This document shows positions 12,520 through 23,231 of a stretch of 64,000 bases of DNA, one piece after another. Position numbers and translations under genes: made by a program. The DNA is taken from assembly GCA_037976565.1 (NCBI GenBank), contig CP137679.1:8105973-8169972 (forward strand), written 5' to 3'. The notes under the pieces were generated by a model. The model worked only from the letters and a program-made list of their open reading frames with translations. It did no database searches and was not told where the DNA came from. The DNA comes from Mesocentrotus franciscanus. Lineage: Eukaryota; Echinodermata; Echinoidea; Camarodonta; Strongylocentrotidae. The number at the start of each line of letters is the position of its first letter. Position 1 is the first letter of the stretch.

Positions 12520-13949
12520 TTGATCGAAACCTCTTTTCTTCACTGACAGATTTACTCGTTTTGTCGTTAATCTATCCCAGGCTGCTAGGAACTCTAGGAC
12601 GCTTTTCTGGCCTCATAAATTAAAAGTTAAAGCGAAATCGAAATGCCTCCGTCTGCAGACAGTATCAACACTTCTTTTATTTTAATGCAGGCATGAGTTC
12701 CTCATAGGCTTCGTAGGTGGGAGCCTGGAACCACGTGTGCAGCTTATTACATTTCTGTTCAAGCTGGAGCAAAAGTTCGACACGTCCGTCCTCTTCGGGA
12801 TCCCGGGATCTCGGTGTTAGTGTTATCGATAGTTATCGATAGCTATCGACATTGATATCGGTATCATTTCATCAGCAAATTTTTAGCTCGATTTAAGAGC
12901 TCTTGACTGCTCTAAACACTAACACTAACACTTACACCCAACTTGAAATCACTAATTGTCTGCTCAACTCTGACAACCGCAAGTCATTTTCAAATTACAA
13001 TAACCCACTTGCCGTTTTATCAACGTGGACGTGACGAGAAAAGACAACTACCCAGGGAGCACAGCAGGTTCTTGAGACATGGAATGGTGTAAAAGGTTGT
13101 TGGATATTACCGTGTTCAGGGGACCTCCCTGCACAATTTCTAGGTGGACGACCTTTGCAATTTGCTGCTGGAAAAAATGGCGGCCATTTTTTTCTTCAAA
13201 ATGGGTGCCATGTACAACTACTGTTGTACAATTCTGGGGATTACTATTTAACAATAACCTATTGTACCATGTGTAAGGTGTCATATGAAAGACGATTAAA
13301 TGTTCTACAAGATGATACCTCATTTAATAGGTTTGGGAATGATTTGCATAACAATTTTGAGCCCAAAATGTATTTTTTTACCATCAAAAATATGAATTGC
13401 GCCAAAATTTCTTCATATTTAATCGACTGCTGAAAAACTGTTCAGAAACATAGTTGATATCATATTAAGATTTCAAGTCTATTGCTTACCTAACTAAAAA
13501 TTTATAGCGCTCTAAAGTAGACACTTTGTTAAGAGCTAAAATGGCAAATTTGGTTGCTAAGGGCTGTTTTCTCCTTAGCAACGGTAACAAAGTGACGTGA
13601 AAAATAGAATATATCGCGAGAAATTGCTATCCCCAAGTAGATGACTACTTTGATAGGAAGTATGATGTCAGATGATGCATTTTCATCATATTTTAATGAT
13701 ATATATTGTTCATAGTGCATGGTATGGTTCAGAAATTACACCCTACCCCCTCCCTCCATTAAATGCTCCACCCTCCCCCACCAAAAGTAGTTTTGAGATT
13801 GGGCAGTATGTTGTGTAGGACATGATGTGTGTTCAGAAATGATGGAGGCTATCTGTCAAGTGACACATAAAATGAGATCTGGATCCAGGTGATAGTCATT
13901 ATTTTCAGTCTGAGTCAAGACGATGGGTGGAGGGGTTCATACCCTTCCC
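12520..13949. other. No recognised gene; short repeats only
   Basis: I find no protein family, RNA gene or complete transposon here. 12830-12865 contains repeated TATCGATAG-type palindromes. 13740-13790 is C-rich. The open frames at 13048-13323 overlap on both strands and have no motif. A phrase 'tcatatgacacctt' near 17230 echoes 'tcatatgaaagac' here only weakly. Confidence 0.5.
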
Positions 13950-14105
13950 AGAGGGAAAAAAAATTTTCGGTGCCAATTTTTTTTTGCTCACTACCCCCGT
14001 CCTCCCCCATTGAGCGAAAAATCGACCGGCACGATTTTCAAATTTTCGCACGAAGTGGGCCCCTTTTGAGGCCCCCTCCCTTGCCGCCGGCTGGATCCGC
14101 CCCTG
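13950..14105. mobile_element. Left-truncated copy of the 267-bp hAT-like MITE
   Basis: The sequence 'ttttcggtgccaatttt' through 'gccgccggctggatccgccc' matches the right part of 11939-12205, ending at 14105. The left half is absent. It directly abuts another CAGTGGCG-ended element at 14108. Confidence 0.8.
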
Positions 14106-14107
14106 CG

Positions 14108-14787
14108 CAGTGGCGTCTCTAAAGGGGTAGGGGGCACGTTCATTTGAAGAGAGCACAAAAAGGGTGCACAACAAAAAACGTAGAAGAGAGAAAAAGTAAA
14201 GGGGAGAAAAGAAGAAAACTTTTAATCCCATTGAATACATACGCCTCAATATGCGAGGCTAAATGCATTAGAAATATAATTTTTGTTAAGCTAGGTCGCG
14301 ACTCGCATAAGTATATGTTACACGGGATCTCCTAATTTTGCACACAAAATATAGATATAGTTTATAATTGGAATTTCTTAAATGGCTCCAGATTTGACAC
14401 CAAAATGTAATTCCCATTTCTTTGCCCCTTCTTATAAGTTTCAACAGCCTCTTGTGAGATATTGCACCCCAAAAAACTGAATGTTTACAATGGGATTCAA
14501 CTTTCTCAAAAGGAAATCATCGTTCAACCTCTGAAAAAATCTTTGGGTTACCTTGCTATATTCTTTGACCGTAGTGTTCGTTAATTTTGTTTACCATTTA
14601 AATAGAAATGAATAGAAAACCACTTATCTTTGATTAAAATACGAAACTATACATATGCCTACAACTCGATCGCTTTGCTCCCTTGCAACATTCCTAAGCC
14701 GGTCACCTTACTCACTTGCTTGTGCAGTTATTTAGATAACTTTGGGCAATGGGGGCGCAGTTACATTGATTGCTCTAGGCGCCACTG
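14108..14787. mobile_element. Non-autonomous element with CAGTGGCG ends
   Basis: The left end CAGTGGCGTCTCTAAAGG and the right end 'gctctaggcgccactg' are inverted for about 8 bp, with further partial matching. I do not find a convincing 8-bp target duplication, partly because the left end abuts a truncated MITE. The interior has no recognisable protein. Confidence 0.45.
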
Positions 14788-14989
14788 TTCATACAGAGTT
14801 GTGAATTGATTTCAAGATATTCAAGATAAAGTTGGTTTGGACAAGGAGTATTAGGCTCCTTAGTTGGATATGTCACAACTAAGACGGGGCCCAGAATTCA
14901 AAAGATATATGTGATTTAAGCGCAATACCATATTGGGAGATACTGGACGGTTTGGGTTCAGAATTTGTACCCCACCCCTCTTCTTTCTT

Positions 14990-15255
14990 CTTTAAAATGA
15001 AAGACATTGCAGATACTAGATGATAGCATCCTCTGCTGCTACATGGTCTACAATGTCTCTTCCACCTTCACTTTATTGTGGTATCGGGCCATTTAGCAGC
15101 TTGTCGTAGGCAGCTGTGAGGGAGATCTCAGTTGAAATTTTCTCATTGATTTCCCTCTTCGATCTTTCACAATGTATTTGCACAAACCTTTGGTTCTTCT
15201 AAGAGTGTGTGGAGTTTGATGTTATCTCCTCCTGCATAAGGCGCTCCAGCTACTC
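14990..15255 (-). pseudogene. Coding-like debris, possibly part of the DED-like fragment
   Basis: The minus strand reads GVAGAPYAGGDNIKLHTLLE in one frame, then a stop and a shift to KDRRGKSMRKFQ. It may continue from the open stretch at 16210-16330 (PEYFSPRSETRGSRL, then APIAPTAP), if the MITE at 15260-16204 is removed. I do not recognise the family. Confidence is low that it was ever translated. Confidence 0.2.
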
Positions 15256-15259
15256 CAGG

Positions 15260-16204
15260 GGGGTGATTCACTAACAGCTAAAATCGATCCCAAATGAGAT
15301 AAAATCGCTCTTAGGCTCAATATCATTCCTAAGAGCCATATCGCTCTTAGGAACTGATTCACTAAGGCATTTGGGATTGATTTTAGCATTAAAATCGCTA
15401 TTAAGGCTAAGAGTGATCCTGATCACTCTTAGTACTCTCGTCTTAGCCTACACTTCCTGGCAAAGTCAAAGACAAAACTGTCAAACTGAAGCTAAATTAG
15501 AGCAAACAAGAGGAAGATAGATATTGTTAGTCACTGTTAAAATGATATATCGAATCGTTTTGATTTATACTATGATAGGGTAGGCCTAACTCCAACTTAG
15601 TGCCAACAACATATGTAAAACACTAAAGACTAAAGTTAGTCCGCTTTCAAGAATACCACATCAAGTCTGCTGCTGCTACATGCTAGCTGCATGGGGACTG
15701 TAGGTCTAACTTACGTACATTACGTAGATCTAGGCCCTACGTTAAATCCGGCATTTTACTCGAAACAAGCATAAAGAAAGACAAAGTATACCCACAGAAA
15801 ATCGTATGAATCCTCACACTGCTACATGAAACAGTCATGAATGATTTTTTTGTCATGTCTTATGCAAAATTTCACTCAGCTTTCTTCTAATGTTAAAACG
15901 AAATCAACATAGACATGAACCGTCATTGACAAATTAAGCGACGATAGCTAGCTAATTATCGTTATGTCGATCGGCTACGCGATTGATTGATGCCCAGTGA
16001 CCAAAATTTGAGTCTGTTGATTGGTTGGATTGATCGCGGACATGAATATTCATATGCGCGCATGATTATTCACGCTGGGATTGATCCCAGCCTAAAAAGC
16101 GATTTAGTGAACCAGTCAGGTAGAATCGATTTTAAGCTGGGATTGAAATCAATCCCCAAAATTGCTCTTAGGAACGATATCGTTCCCAGTTAGTGAATCA
16201 CCCC
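15260..16204. mobile_element. 0.95-kb non-autonomous DNA transposon with GGGGTGATTCACTAAC ends
   Basis: The left end 'ggggtgattcactaac' and the right end 'gttagtgaatcacccc' are perfect 16-bp inverted repeats. Below them are many subterminal copies of the words 'aatcgctcttagg' and 'ttgggattgattttagc' in both orientations. A 4-bp 'cagg' flanks both sides (15256-15259, 16205-16208). The short flank and G-rich end leave the exact border and superfamily open. No transposase is present. Confidence 0.8.
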
Positions 16205-16374
16205 CAGGTCATCATTGGTGCTGTGGGTGCAATTGGTGCATAATCACATATAAGTCTTGAACCGCGCGTCTCTGATCTAGGACTGAAATACTCTGGAACT
16301 CCCATTTTACTGTATAGTCATCCGGTATTGATCTGTCATATCTAAACCAAGTTCTTTAACAATTTTCTTGTTAC

Positions 16375-16529
16375 CTGTCACGAAGTGATTCAACTAGCAA
16401 TCATAGCAGGTCAAAAGTGAGAAGAGCTTCCAGCTCTTCAAAAAGCCGACTGAATGCAACATCATCATATTCATAAAGATCCAATTTCAACAACTCAAAA
16501 GGAATACTCAAAGACTTTAAGTTGCTCAT
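16375..16529 (-). pseudogene. Possible death-effector-domain-like exon, broken
   Basis: From an ATG at 16529 the minus strand encodes 42 residues including LYEYDDVAFSRLFEELEALL, then one stop, then LLVESLRDR up to a GTAACA donor-like site at 16375. The pattern F..LFEELE..L.....L.LLVESL resembles helices 2-5 of death effector domains. That is a judgement by eye without alignment. It may instead be an unrelated helical protein. The in-frame stop argues for a pseudogene or a mis-set frame. Confidence 0.25.
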
Positions 16530-16579
16530 AAAGGTTATGTAACATCATTACATACCAAATTGTAAATTCACCAAATTAG

Positions 16580-17892
16580 TCGAAACTTTTGTTTGTGTGC
16601 ATAACTTGCACATTGCCAGGCCCCTTTCCCTTTATAAGCCCCTCATTATTACAAATCTCTTAAATCGTTTAGACCCTGTCTGTCTTATAAATCCAAATCT
16701 CATGTTATTTCACTAATGACTTTAACTGGTTTCTTGTCCCTCAAGAAATCAATCAATCAATCATGACAAAGAAATTAAAGATGAATAATTTTGTCAAACT
16801 TTAGAGAAAGAGGGAAAGGAAGCAAGAAGGATATGGTGTTGGCATACATGCCTATATGCTTGCCCTTAACAATCTAGGCATAAATGATTAAAACTGATTT
16901 TTTTTTCACCATGATATTGTACTTGGCACTAAAATCTATATATTGTTTTTAACTAGGGGAGAGTGGACGGGCATGCCACACGGAAGGGGGGAGGTGCAAG
17001 TTATGACCCCATTACCAAGTATGTACATTTAAATTTTTCACAGTGTAAATCCTGTCTATTATTTAATATAAGTCTCATATTATTCGGTGATGTCCTGATA
17101 ATCGGTTTCAGTCACAAAACTGTAGATTAGATCTTGATTTATGACTTATTTATCTGGATTTTTTTCGAATGCAAATCATCTCCAAACCTACTGAATGAGG
17201 TATGATCTTGTAGGAAATTGAATTGTCCTTCATATGACACCTTGCACATGGTACATTCCAGCGGTACCGGTGGTTCATTTTATGATGCACAGGAGGAAGT
17301 ATTATTTTCAAAAGGGTAAACAAAAGGTTTTCATGAAACACCCCATCACTTTGGCAGTGATTACTCTAAAATGCACAAAGCGAGACTTCTCCATGTTTAA
17401 AAGATCCATGGATATTTGGGGTCATTTTTACCAAAGCTTACTACGAACTGGTCAATTTTAATGACTTCAGATTGACCTTTTTAAAGTCTTGCGAGTTGTC
17501 TTGCTATTAGAATAAAATCAACAGTAATAATAACTCGAAACGAAGCAAAAGTGTCACGAGCCGCAACCTAAACCTCATACACCTGAATCCTATGCACTCT
17601 AGTGAGCAGTGACTTAAAGTAGACATTGAATAAAATACACATTGCATGTCAAATGAAAGCTCATGATCTGTTAAAAGAAAGTGAAACGTGTCATATCATT
17701 TCCCCTAAAATACTTATGTGACCACAATCAGACATTTAAAATTGAATCTTGGCATCCACCCCCACCCTCAATAAACGAAACCGAAATCATACAAACTGGG
17801 CGCTTCGATGATACGTAGGCGATTGAAACTATGCCATTTCCGGATTCACACAACGCTGTATCAACACACGCTAGACGATCGATAGCAGTCAT
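16580..17892. other. No recognised feature
   Basis: This is AT-rich sequence without a supported gene or complete element. Open frames at 17150-17461 exist on both strands and lack motifs. Nothing here resembles a tRNA, snRNA or coding exon that I can defend. Confidence 0.5.
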
Positions 17893-19122
17893 CAGGGGCG
17901 GCGATCCGGGACAGGGGACACGTCCCCCCTGAAAATTCGAAAAAGTGCACACCAAAAAAGTGTAGCAAATAATGACTAAATACTGCAAGCCACTTTTAGG
18001 CTCTGGAGGGCCCAAGAGTGCGGCGTTTAGACAAATTAAAATGCGAAATCTTCTCGCTCGGGAGCTACACTCCCTCGCATAATATCCTTCAAAATGTACA
18101 AGTAAATATTGTAGAAAAGTGAAGTGTGAAAAAAGTACTGTGCTTGTGTTTTATATTATAGTTTTGCTAAGGAATGTAATGTTTTGATATAACAAAACTT
18201 CGAAAACCTGTGAGGGCGTAGTCACTTCTGTCACCTTCACCCCTCTCGTTCACTATGCTCCCTCGCACTGGCGTACTGATGGGGGGCTTGGGCTTGGTTT
18301 ATTTCTAATTGGATATCAGGGATTCACAGATGTTGCTGAAATGGCATGATTTTCCTGAGCTTCCGGGGCTCTGCCCCCTGGACCCCACCAAGGGCCCTAA
18401 GGCGGGCCCCTGGTTGCTCATCTGATTGTTGTTAAATGCCTAAAACCCCTGAGCTTCCGGGGCTCCGCCTCCTGGACCCCACAAGGGCCCTAAAGCAGAG
18501 CCCTGGATGCGATCATCTGACCATTATTAAATGCCTAAAACCCCTGAGCTTCCGGGGGCTTTGCCCCCGGTACCCCACCAAAGGCCCTAAGGCGGCCCCT
18601 GGATGCTCATCTGATCGTAATTTAATGCCTAAAACCCCTGAGCTTCTGGGGACCCCACTCCAATTAGTGTCCTGCATGCCAGTGTCACAAATAAGGTATC
18701 AAAATATGCTCATCTGACCGTAGTAAAATGCCTAAACCCCCGTGAGCTTCCGGGGGCTCCGCCCCCTGGACCCCATCAGGGGCCCTTGGGCGGGCCCCTG
18801 GATGCTCATTTGACCATAACTAAATGCCTAAACAACCCTGAGCTTTATGGGGCTCCGCCCCTTGACCCCGGCCGGGGCTTTTCCCCTGGACCCCACGCCA
18901 ATTTACGATCCACTTGCCTCGCTCACTTTGCTCTACTTGATCATAAATACTTTAGCCCCCCACTTTGAAAAACGTTCCGCGGGGCCTGCATGTAACATAT
19001 ATTAACAGTGGTGGTGATGCAGATCTTTTTCTCCCTCCCCCCAAACGTTTTTGCTCATTACGCCACTGCCCCTCGTCCCTCGCATTTCGTCCCCCGGTCA
19101 TGAAAAGAAATCGCCGCCCCTG
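17893..19122. mobile_element. hAT-like non-autonomous element, 1.23 kb, perfect 8-bp target duplication
   Basis: The TIR CAGGGGCGGCGAT at 17893 is mirrored by 'atcgccgcccctg' ending at 19122. The flanks are 'gcagtcat' at 17885-17892 and 'gcagtcat' at 19123-19130. Internally it carries about five units (about 95-100 bp) of the same 'cctaaaacccctgagcttcc' array found in the element at 5331-7084, and the same 'gggccttgcatgtaac'-like right subterminal region near 18980. So different TIR variants share one internal repeat. No transposase was found. Confidence 0.93.
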
Positions 19123-19130
19123 GCAGTCAT

Positions 19131-20485
19131 ATTATCATCAATTGTATTGATTTATTATCCATAAAATGAGTGAAATTAGGCAAGACAGTAACTTGGATCT
19201 GCAGTATTCATCGTCTGAATCCAGTGACGTTGAGCCAGTTTTCAAATTATTGTAATTTCTGAATTAAAAAGGCTGAAATAAGTCATATTGTGACATTTGT
19301 TACAAGAAGCCTCCACTGTCCAATATACGAGACAAACACCGAGCGATGCTTGATTTGATGTGATTGTGTTGTTCAGTGTGATTTGAGCACGAATGATGAC
19401 CAGCAATACATATCATCTGTAGAATTTCTTTCGTCAGTTTTATGTAATAAGTAACATTTATCCTATCTTCTTTTTTAGTTTATCTTTATCTAATTCAAGG
19501 AACATACATGGAAAACAATTAAAATATGCAACAGACTTATACAGCTAAAACAATAGACTCCATGTAGTGGTTACGAGTTTTTGTTTATGTTTTGGGGACA
19601 TGCTACAATCACCTACGTCACATTATTTCGGGCGTTCTATTGGTTTTATTTGGACGAGAAAATGAATGATGAAAAATTCGTGTTTTTGTTTGTTTTAACG
19701 ACTTAATTAAGTTTGTTTTAACGACTTAATTAAGTATCGAAAAAATCTGAAATAATTTTTTTCCGAATTCCTGAGGTCATAAGCTTTCCATTGATACATG
19801 GTTATATTTTTATAGAATGGCTGCTGTAACCAAAACATCCGGTATCTGGGTATGGAAGAAACCTGTTTATAGGAGGATGGGTTCTAGTAAAGATGACATA
19901 TAAGATAATGCGCTTTCTCATTCATTCTATGTTGGAAAAATAGCATAGTAATAATGTCCCCCGAAAGGCTCTTCAAATGATGGCGATGACAAATCTGAAA
20001 TGTTTGAACCAAACTTTCATGTTTTTTCTTCTTTAATTTTGTGTGTGCAGTGTACGTGGTTATCAAGAAGACTGCGTCAATTTATTTTTAATTTTGATCT
20101 TTCGAAAGGTACACAGCAATTCTCAGGTTCTACAACTATTCCGTGGACTACATTTATTTATCTCGTTCTCTGTTAATGGCAAAGCACCTGATCTTCTTGA
20201 TGGGTCGGACACTAAATCCGGCGGCACCAATCCATCACTTAGTTTTAGATTCCCCCACCTCTCACGCTCCCGAAACGTTGGGCAATCGATCATTCTGGCA
20301 CTACGGGATCAGCGAATTTTGAGGTAACATTACTCCGGTCTTATCTCACATAAGACATTAAGCGCCCTTTTATACATGTAAGCATCCCTAATTTTGACCA
20401 TAATTTCTGAGTCCATCCCAATATTCACCATGCACACTATTTATATGGATAAGCCGCATCGCCTCTTACGTTGGCGGTGAAGTGT
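19131..20485. other. No recognised gene; one 23-bp direct repeat
   Basis: At 19688-19735 the 23-bp word 'tttgttttaacgacttaatt'+'aag' occurs twice in tandem. A very short frame (19167-19256) starts MSEIRQDSNLDL and is acidic/Ser-rich, but I cannot tie it to a family. Nothing else can be supported. Confidence 0.45.
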
Positions 20486-20690
20486 AGTGAGCCCGCTGCA
20501 CACGAGGCGTAATTTACCTGACGTAGTACTACGTCAGTGACTGTTGCGGCCTTTCGCAATTCATAATTAGAGATATCGATCAGAAAGTGAGTACAAAACG
20601 AAAAGTGCAAACAATACTTTAAAAATGGCGTTTGGGTTAATCGCTATAACAGGCGCGATTGGTGGAGGTAATAACGCAATCGAAATGCGC
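20486..20690. repeat. Dispersed repeat, copy 1 (second copy at 33445-33650)
   Basis: 'ctgcacacgaggcgtaattt' followed by 'acctgacgtagtactacgtc' corresponds to 'ttgcacacgaggcgtcatt' and 'acctgacgtaggatagcgtc' near 33450. Both continue with similar words ('gtaataacg(c/t)aa(t/c)cgaaatg'). This copy contains the palindrome TGACGTAGTACTACGTCA, which is degenerate in the other. It is probably an unclassified interspersed element. Confidence 0.55.
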
Positions 20691-20867
20691 CTCGTGTTCA
20701 TTCATGTTGGGTTGTCACTTACTTGTGTGGCATACACAGATGCAAGAGGATTGGCGATGTTGCTGCATCCACCTTCTAGCAAGAGGCTGTCAAGATCGCA
20801 TCTTCGCCCCTCGAATGTCTGGAAGAAGAAAATGGTTGAGAACATCATACGTGATTGTTACAATATC

Positions 20868-20890
20868 ATCATTATTTTCATTATCATCAT

Positions 20891-20932
<42 letters not shown>
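20868..20932. repeat. (ATC)n microsatellite
   Basis: There are more than fifteen 'atc' repeats, with interruptions at the left. They produce spurious poly-Ile and poly-His frames. Confidence 0.95.
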
Positions 20933-20933
<1 letters not shown>

Positions 20934-21092
20934 ACAATCAAAATTATGGTATGCTTGAAAACGCGGGAAAAAACATCCAACGAAATAACCGCGAACAAAC
21001 ACACGCGACCGCAATTCCTGTAAGAGATAGGTTACATCGCAAACACCGAACTTGCAAGATTGTTTCGACTGCGAAGAATTTCTCGTATCAAC

Positions 21093-21557
21093 TTAGACCC
21101 CGTTCTCACTCACTTTGAAAGTGGTCTTAGTTAGACCGCTCCAGAGGAACGGGTCTTGAGGAACGGTTTGCGAGGGTTCACACTCCGAGCAGTTTTTTAT
21201 GGCTCAAACCGCTCCACGAGTCAAAGTGGTCTCGTTGCTATGGCAGCTCAAGTCAGCGAGTAAATTTTTTCGCGCGCGGAATACTAAACGTATGTACCGT
21301 ACTACATGTTTCACGCGGAACGTCACTAGCTCACTTCCGTTCAAAGTACGCTTCCGTTCACACTCGCACGTTAGAGCGCTCCAAACCGCTCTTAATAAGA
21401 CCCGTTCCTCAAGACCACCTCCCGAGGTGGTCTTCTGGAGCGGTCCAGAAGTCCACTTCCTGGACCACTTTGACCGTTCTCACTCACCTAAGAACCGCTC
21501 CTGAGGAACGGGTCTTAGTTAGACCGCTCCAACGAAGTGAATGAGAACGGGGTCTAA
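21093..21557. mobile_element. 465-bp MITE with TTAGACCCCGTTCTCA ends
   Basis: The left end 'ttagaccccgttctcactca' and the right end 'tgaatgagaacggggtctaa' form near-perfect inverted repeats. Subterminal words 'gaacgggtctt' and 'agaccgctcc' recur several times in both orientations (21127-21170, 21395-21450, 21496-21530). It has no coding capacity. Whether TTA/TAA belongs to the element or to a TA target duplication cannot be decided from one copy. Confidence 0.85.
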
Positions 21558-21561
21558 TAGC

Positions 21562-21670
21562 TTCACCGGGCTTATGCCGAAAGGGTGGGTAGCGTCGCGT
21601 CGCGTCGGGTTGACTTGAACACGACCATTCGTCCAAAGCCCCGGTTTTGCCAAAAGGGTGCGTTGGATTG
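21562..21670. repeat. GC-rich minisatellite arm, inverted partner of 25137-25318
   Basis: It contains 'cttatgccgaaagggtg', 'gcgtcgcgtcgcgtcgggtt', 'acgaccattcgtcc', and 'ccccggttttgccaaaaggg'. The same words appear in reverse complement at 25137-25318, which holds about one and a half units. Confidence 0.8.
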
Positions 21671-22439
21671 TTAAAGCGCGTCAGATCAGATAACGCGACC
21701 AAATGGCACATACGGGGGGGGGCTTATTCCAAATGTACGCGTTCAGAGTCCCATGCCAAACAGCGCGCGCGCCTGTTACGTACGTACGTCGCGTACGTAC
21801 GTGGTGTGTATGGTAGATATCGATCGCGCGCTGAGAGAGAAGGAGAGAGTTAGGTTAAATTTTCTTTCGTCGATTTAATATTTCGTCAAAAAGAGGTTTC
21901 TTAGCTAAAAATCAATAACGAACTAAAACTAATTGTAGTAGACAGAACTTATTTGTGCTCGCGTCCAGAATTTTTGGCCCCAAAAGCGTATTTCGACTCT
22001 TTTTGGCATTAACAAAAAGTTAAACTTAAGCCTAAGGCTATGCCAGGCTTAGCCTAACCCTAAGGCCTTAGCCATGCCCAAGGGAAGCCCAAGCTATTTT
22101 GGCGTTCCCAGGCCCAGAAGCCCATATAGGCTCTAATTTCTTTATTATTCAATCAGCCACTTTCATATTTGGCACAGGGTCATGTGTCAAGCAGGTCAAG
22201 CTCTGCAATCATAAACATTTTTAGACTTGAGGTCAGAATATAGGAGTTTTTAAAGCTTTTTTTGCCAATTGGTAAACCGTAATGCTGTATTAAACTGACC
22301 TTGATGATCGGATCGCTTAATCGGATGGGCTGAGCTCAGTCCCATGTGCTTAATTTGGCGTAACCTTTCAGAACTAACTAAGGGGCTAACTTAATGAGGC
22401 TCTATTAAATAAAGAGAACAAATATAATTGCTTAATAAA

Positions 22440-23000
22440 AAAATAAAATTAAAACAAACTACAATTTCTGATTGGTGTAGCCAAGGGAGGGAAGAGGTCA
22501 GAGGGGTGCTTGCTTAATAACGTGAAAAGAAAAAAAAAACTCTCATTTGTATATGGCGTAGACAATGGGGAAGAGAATGGGAGGGGGTTGCTTGCTTAAT
22601 ACCGGTTCTATATTATTAAGAGAAAAGCGAACCATAATTATTTTATGATTGGCGTAGCCAGGGGGTTGCTAAGACAGGTTCTATATAAATGGGATGGAAT
22701 GGGGGCTTGATTAATTCAGGGGCAATCTTGCACTTTCTGCCCATTTGTCCATCTCTTTGGGAGCCTCTTCCGAGCATGAATGAAGTCTAGGGGCACCGCC
22801 CTTTTAGCATATCATAAGACCGGATACTTTGCCCATCTGTTTAAAGCTCCCTCCAAGTATCTCTAAAGCCCGGAGGCTCTGTCTCACCATTTGGAGCCCC
22901 TTTCGAGCATGAATGAAGTCTAGGGGCACCGTTAAACTCTATGGTGACCCCCTCAGAAGCCTGGGGGCTCCGTCCTTTTTTTGGGGATCCTCCTCTAAGC
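22440..23000. repeat. Two short tandem blocks
   Basis: At 22470-22700 about three units share 'attggcgtagcca.gggg', 'ttgcttgcttaata' and 'ggttctatat'. At 22760-23010 about three units share 'cgagcatgaatgaagtctag' and 'gggcaccg'. No coding sequence is visible. 21750-22440 holds only AT-rich DNA and a CGTACG-rich patch near 21780. Confidence 0.6.
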
Positions 23001-23231
23001 ATGAATGATATACATTATTGTTATGTACTGTGCCGGACTTACCAGATGATGCCCGGTTAGGTCAAATTTTAGTGATGGTCGGGCAGCATTCACATCAGGA
23101 ACTCCGTTAAACTTATACAATTTTAAAAATCTAAATAAGTGTTATGGTGTAAACAGGCGCGTCGGCAGGAATTTTAAAGTGGTACGGTCAACGGATTGGG
23201 GGCGTGGCACAACTCCGAGGAAGCGGAGCAC

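Larger units (their letters stand above)
10900..12520 (-). pseudogene. L1-type LINE ORF1 remnant (coiled coil, RRM and C-terminal domain)
   Basis: Read on the minus strand from 12508, the protein opens with a heptad-rich coiled coil (MERLDARLDKLEEKLDRK). An RRM-like start follows (ENLVILGLPESTEEKEDVA), and then the reading is interrupted by a 267-bp MITE at 11939-12205. Past the MITE it continues with IPSQVRPRQIKARFF and KELKWTGIYIAEDLPL, the pattern of the ORF1 C-terminal RNA-binding domain of L1-group LINEs. Further frames at 10900-11260 add a Ser/Ala/Lys-rich tail. The middle part is duplicated in tandem (429-bp unit). Together with the ORF2 remnant at 90-2530 on the same strand, this could be one LINE split by the satellite block, since the order ORF1-ORF2 is correct. 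Frameshifts and stops make it a pseudogene. Confidence 0.75.

Noticed and set aside
19167..19256. Short frame starting MSEIRQDSNLDL, Ser/Asp-rich
   Set aside because: Only 29 codons, no splice sites or family match that I can defend.
20625..21023. 132-residue frame with poly-Ile and overlapping poly-His frame
   Set aside because: Driven by the (ATC)n microsatellite.
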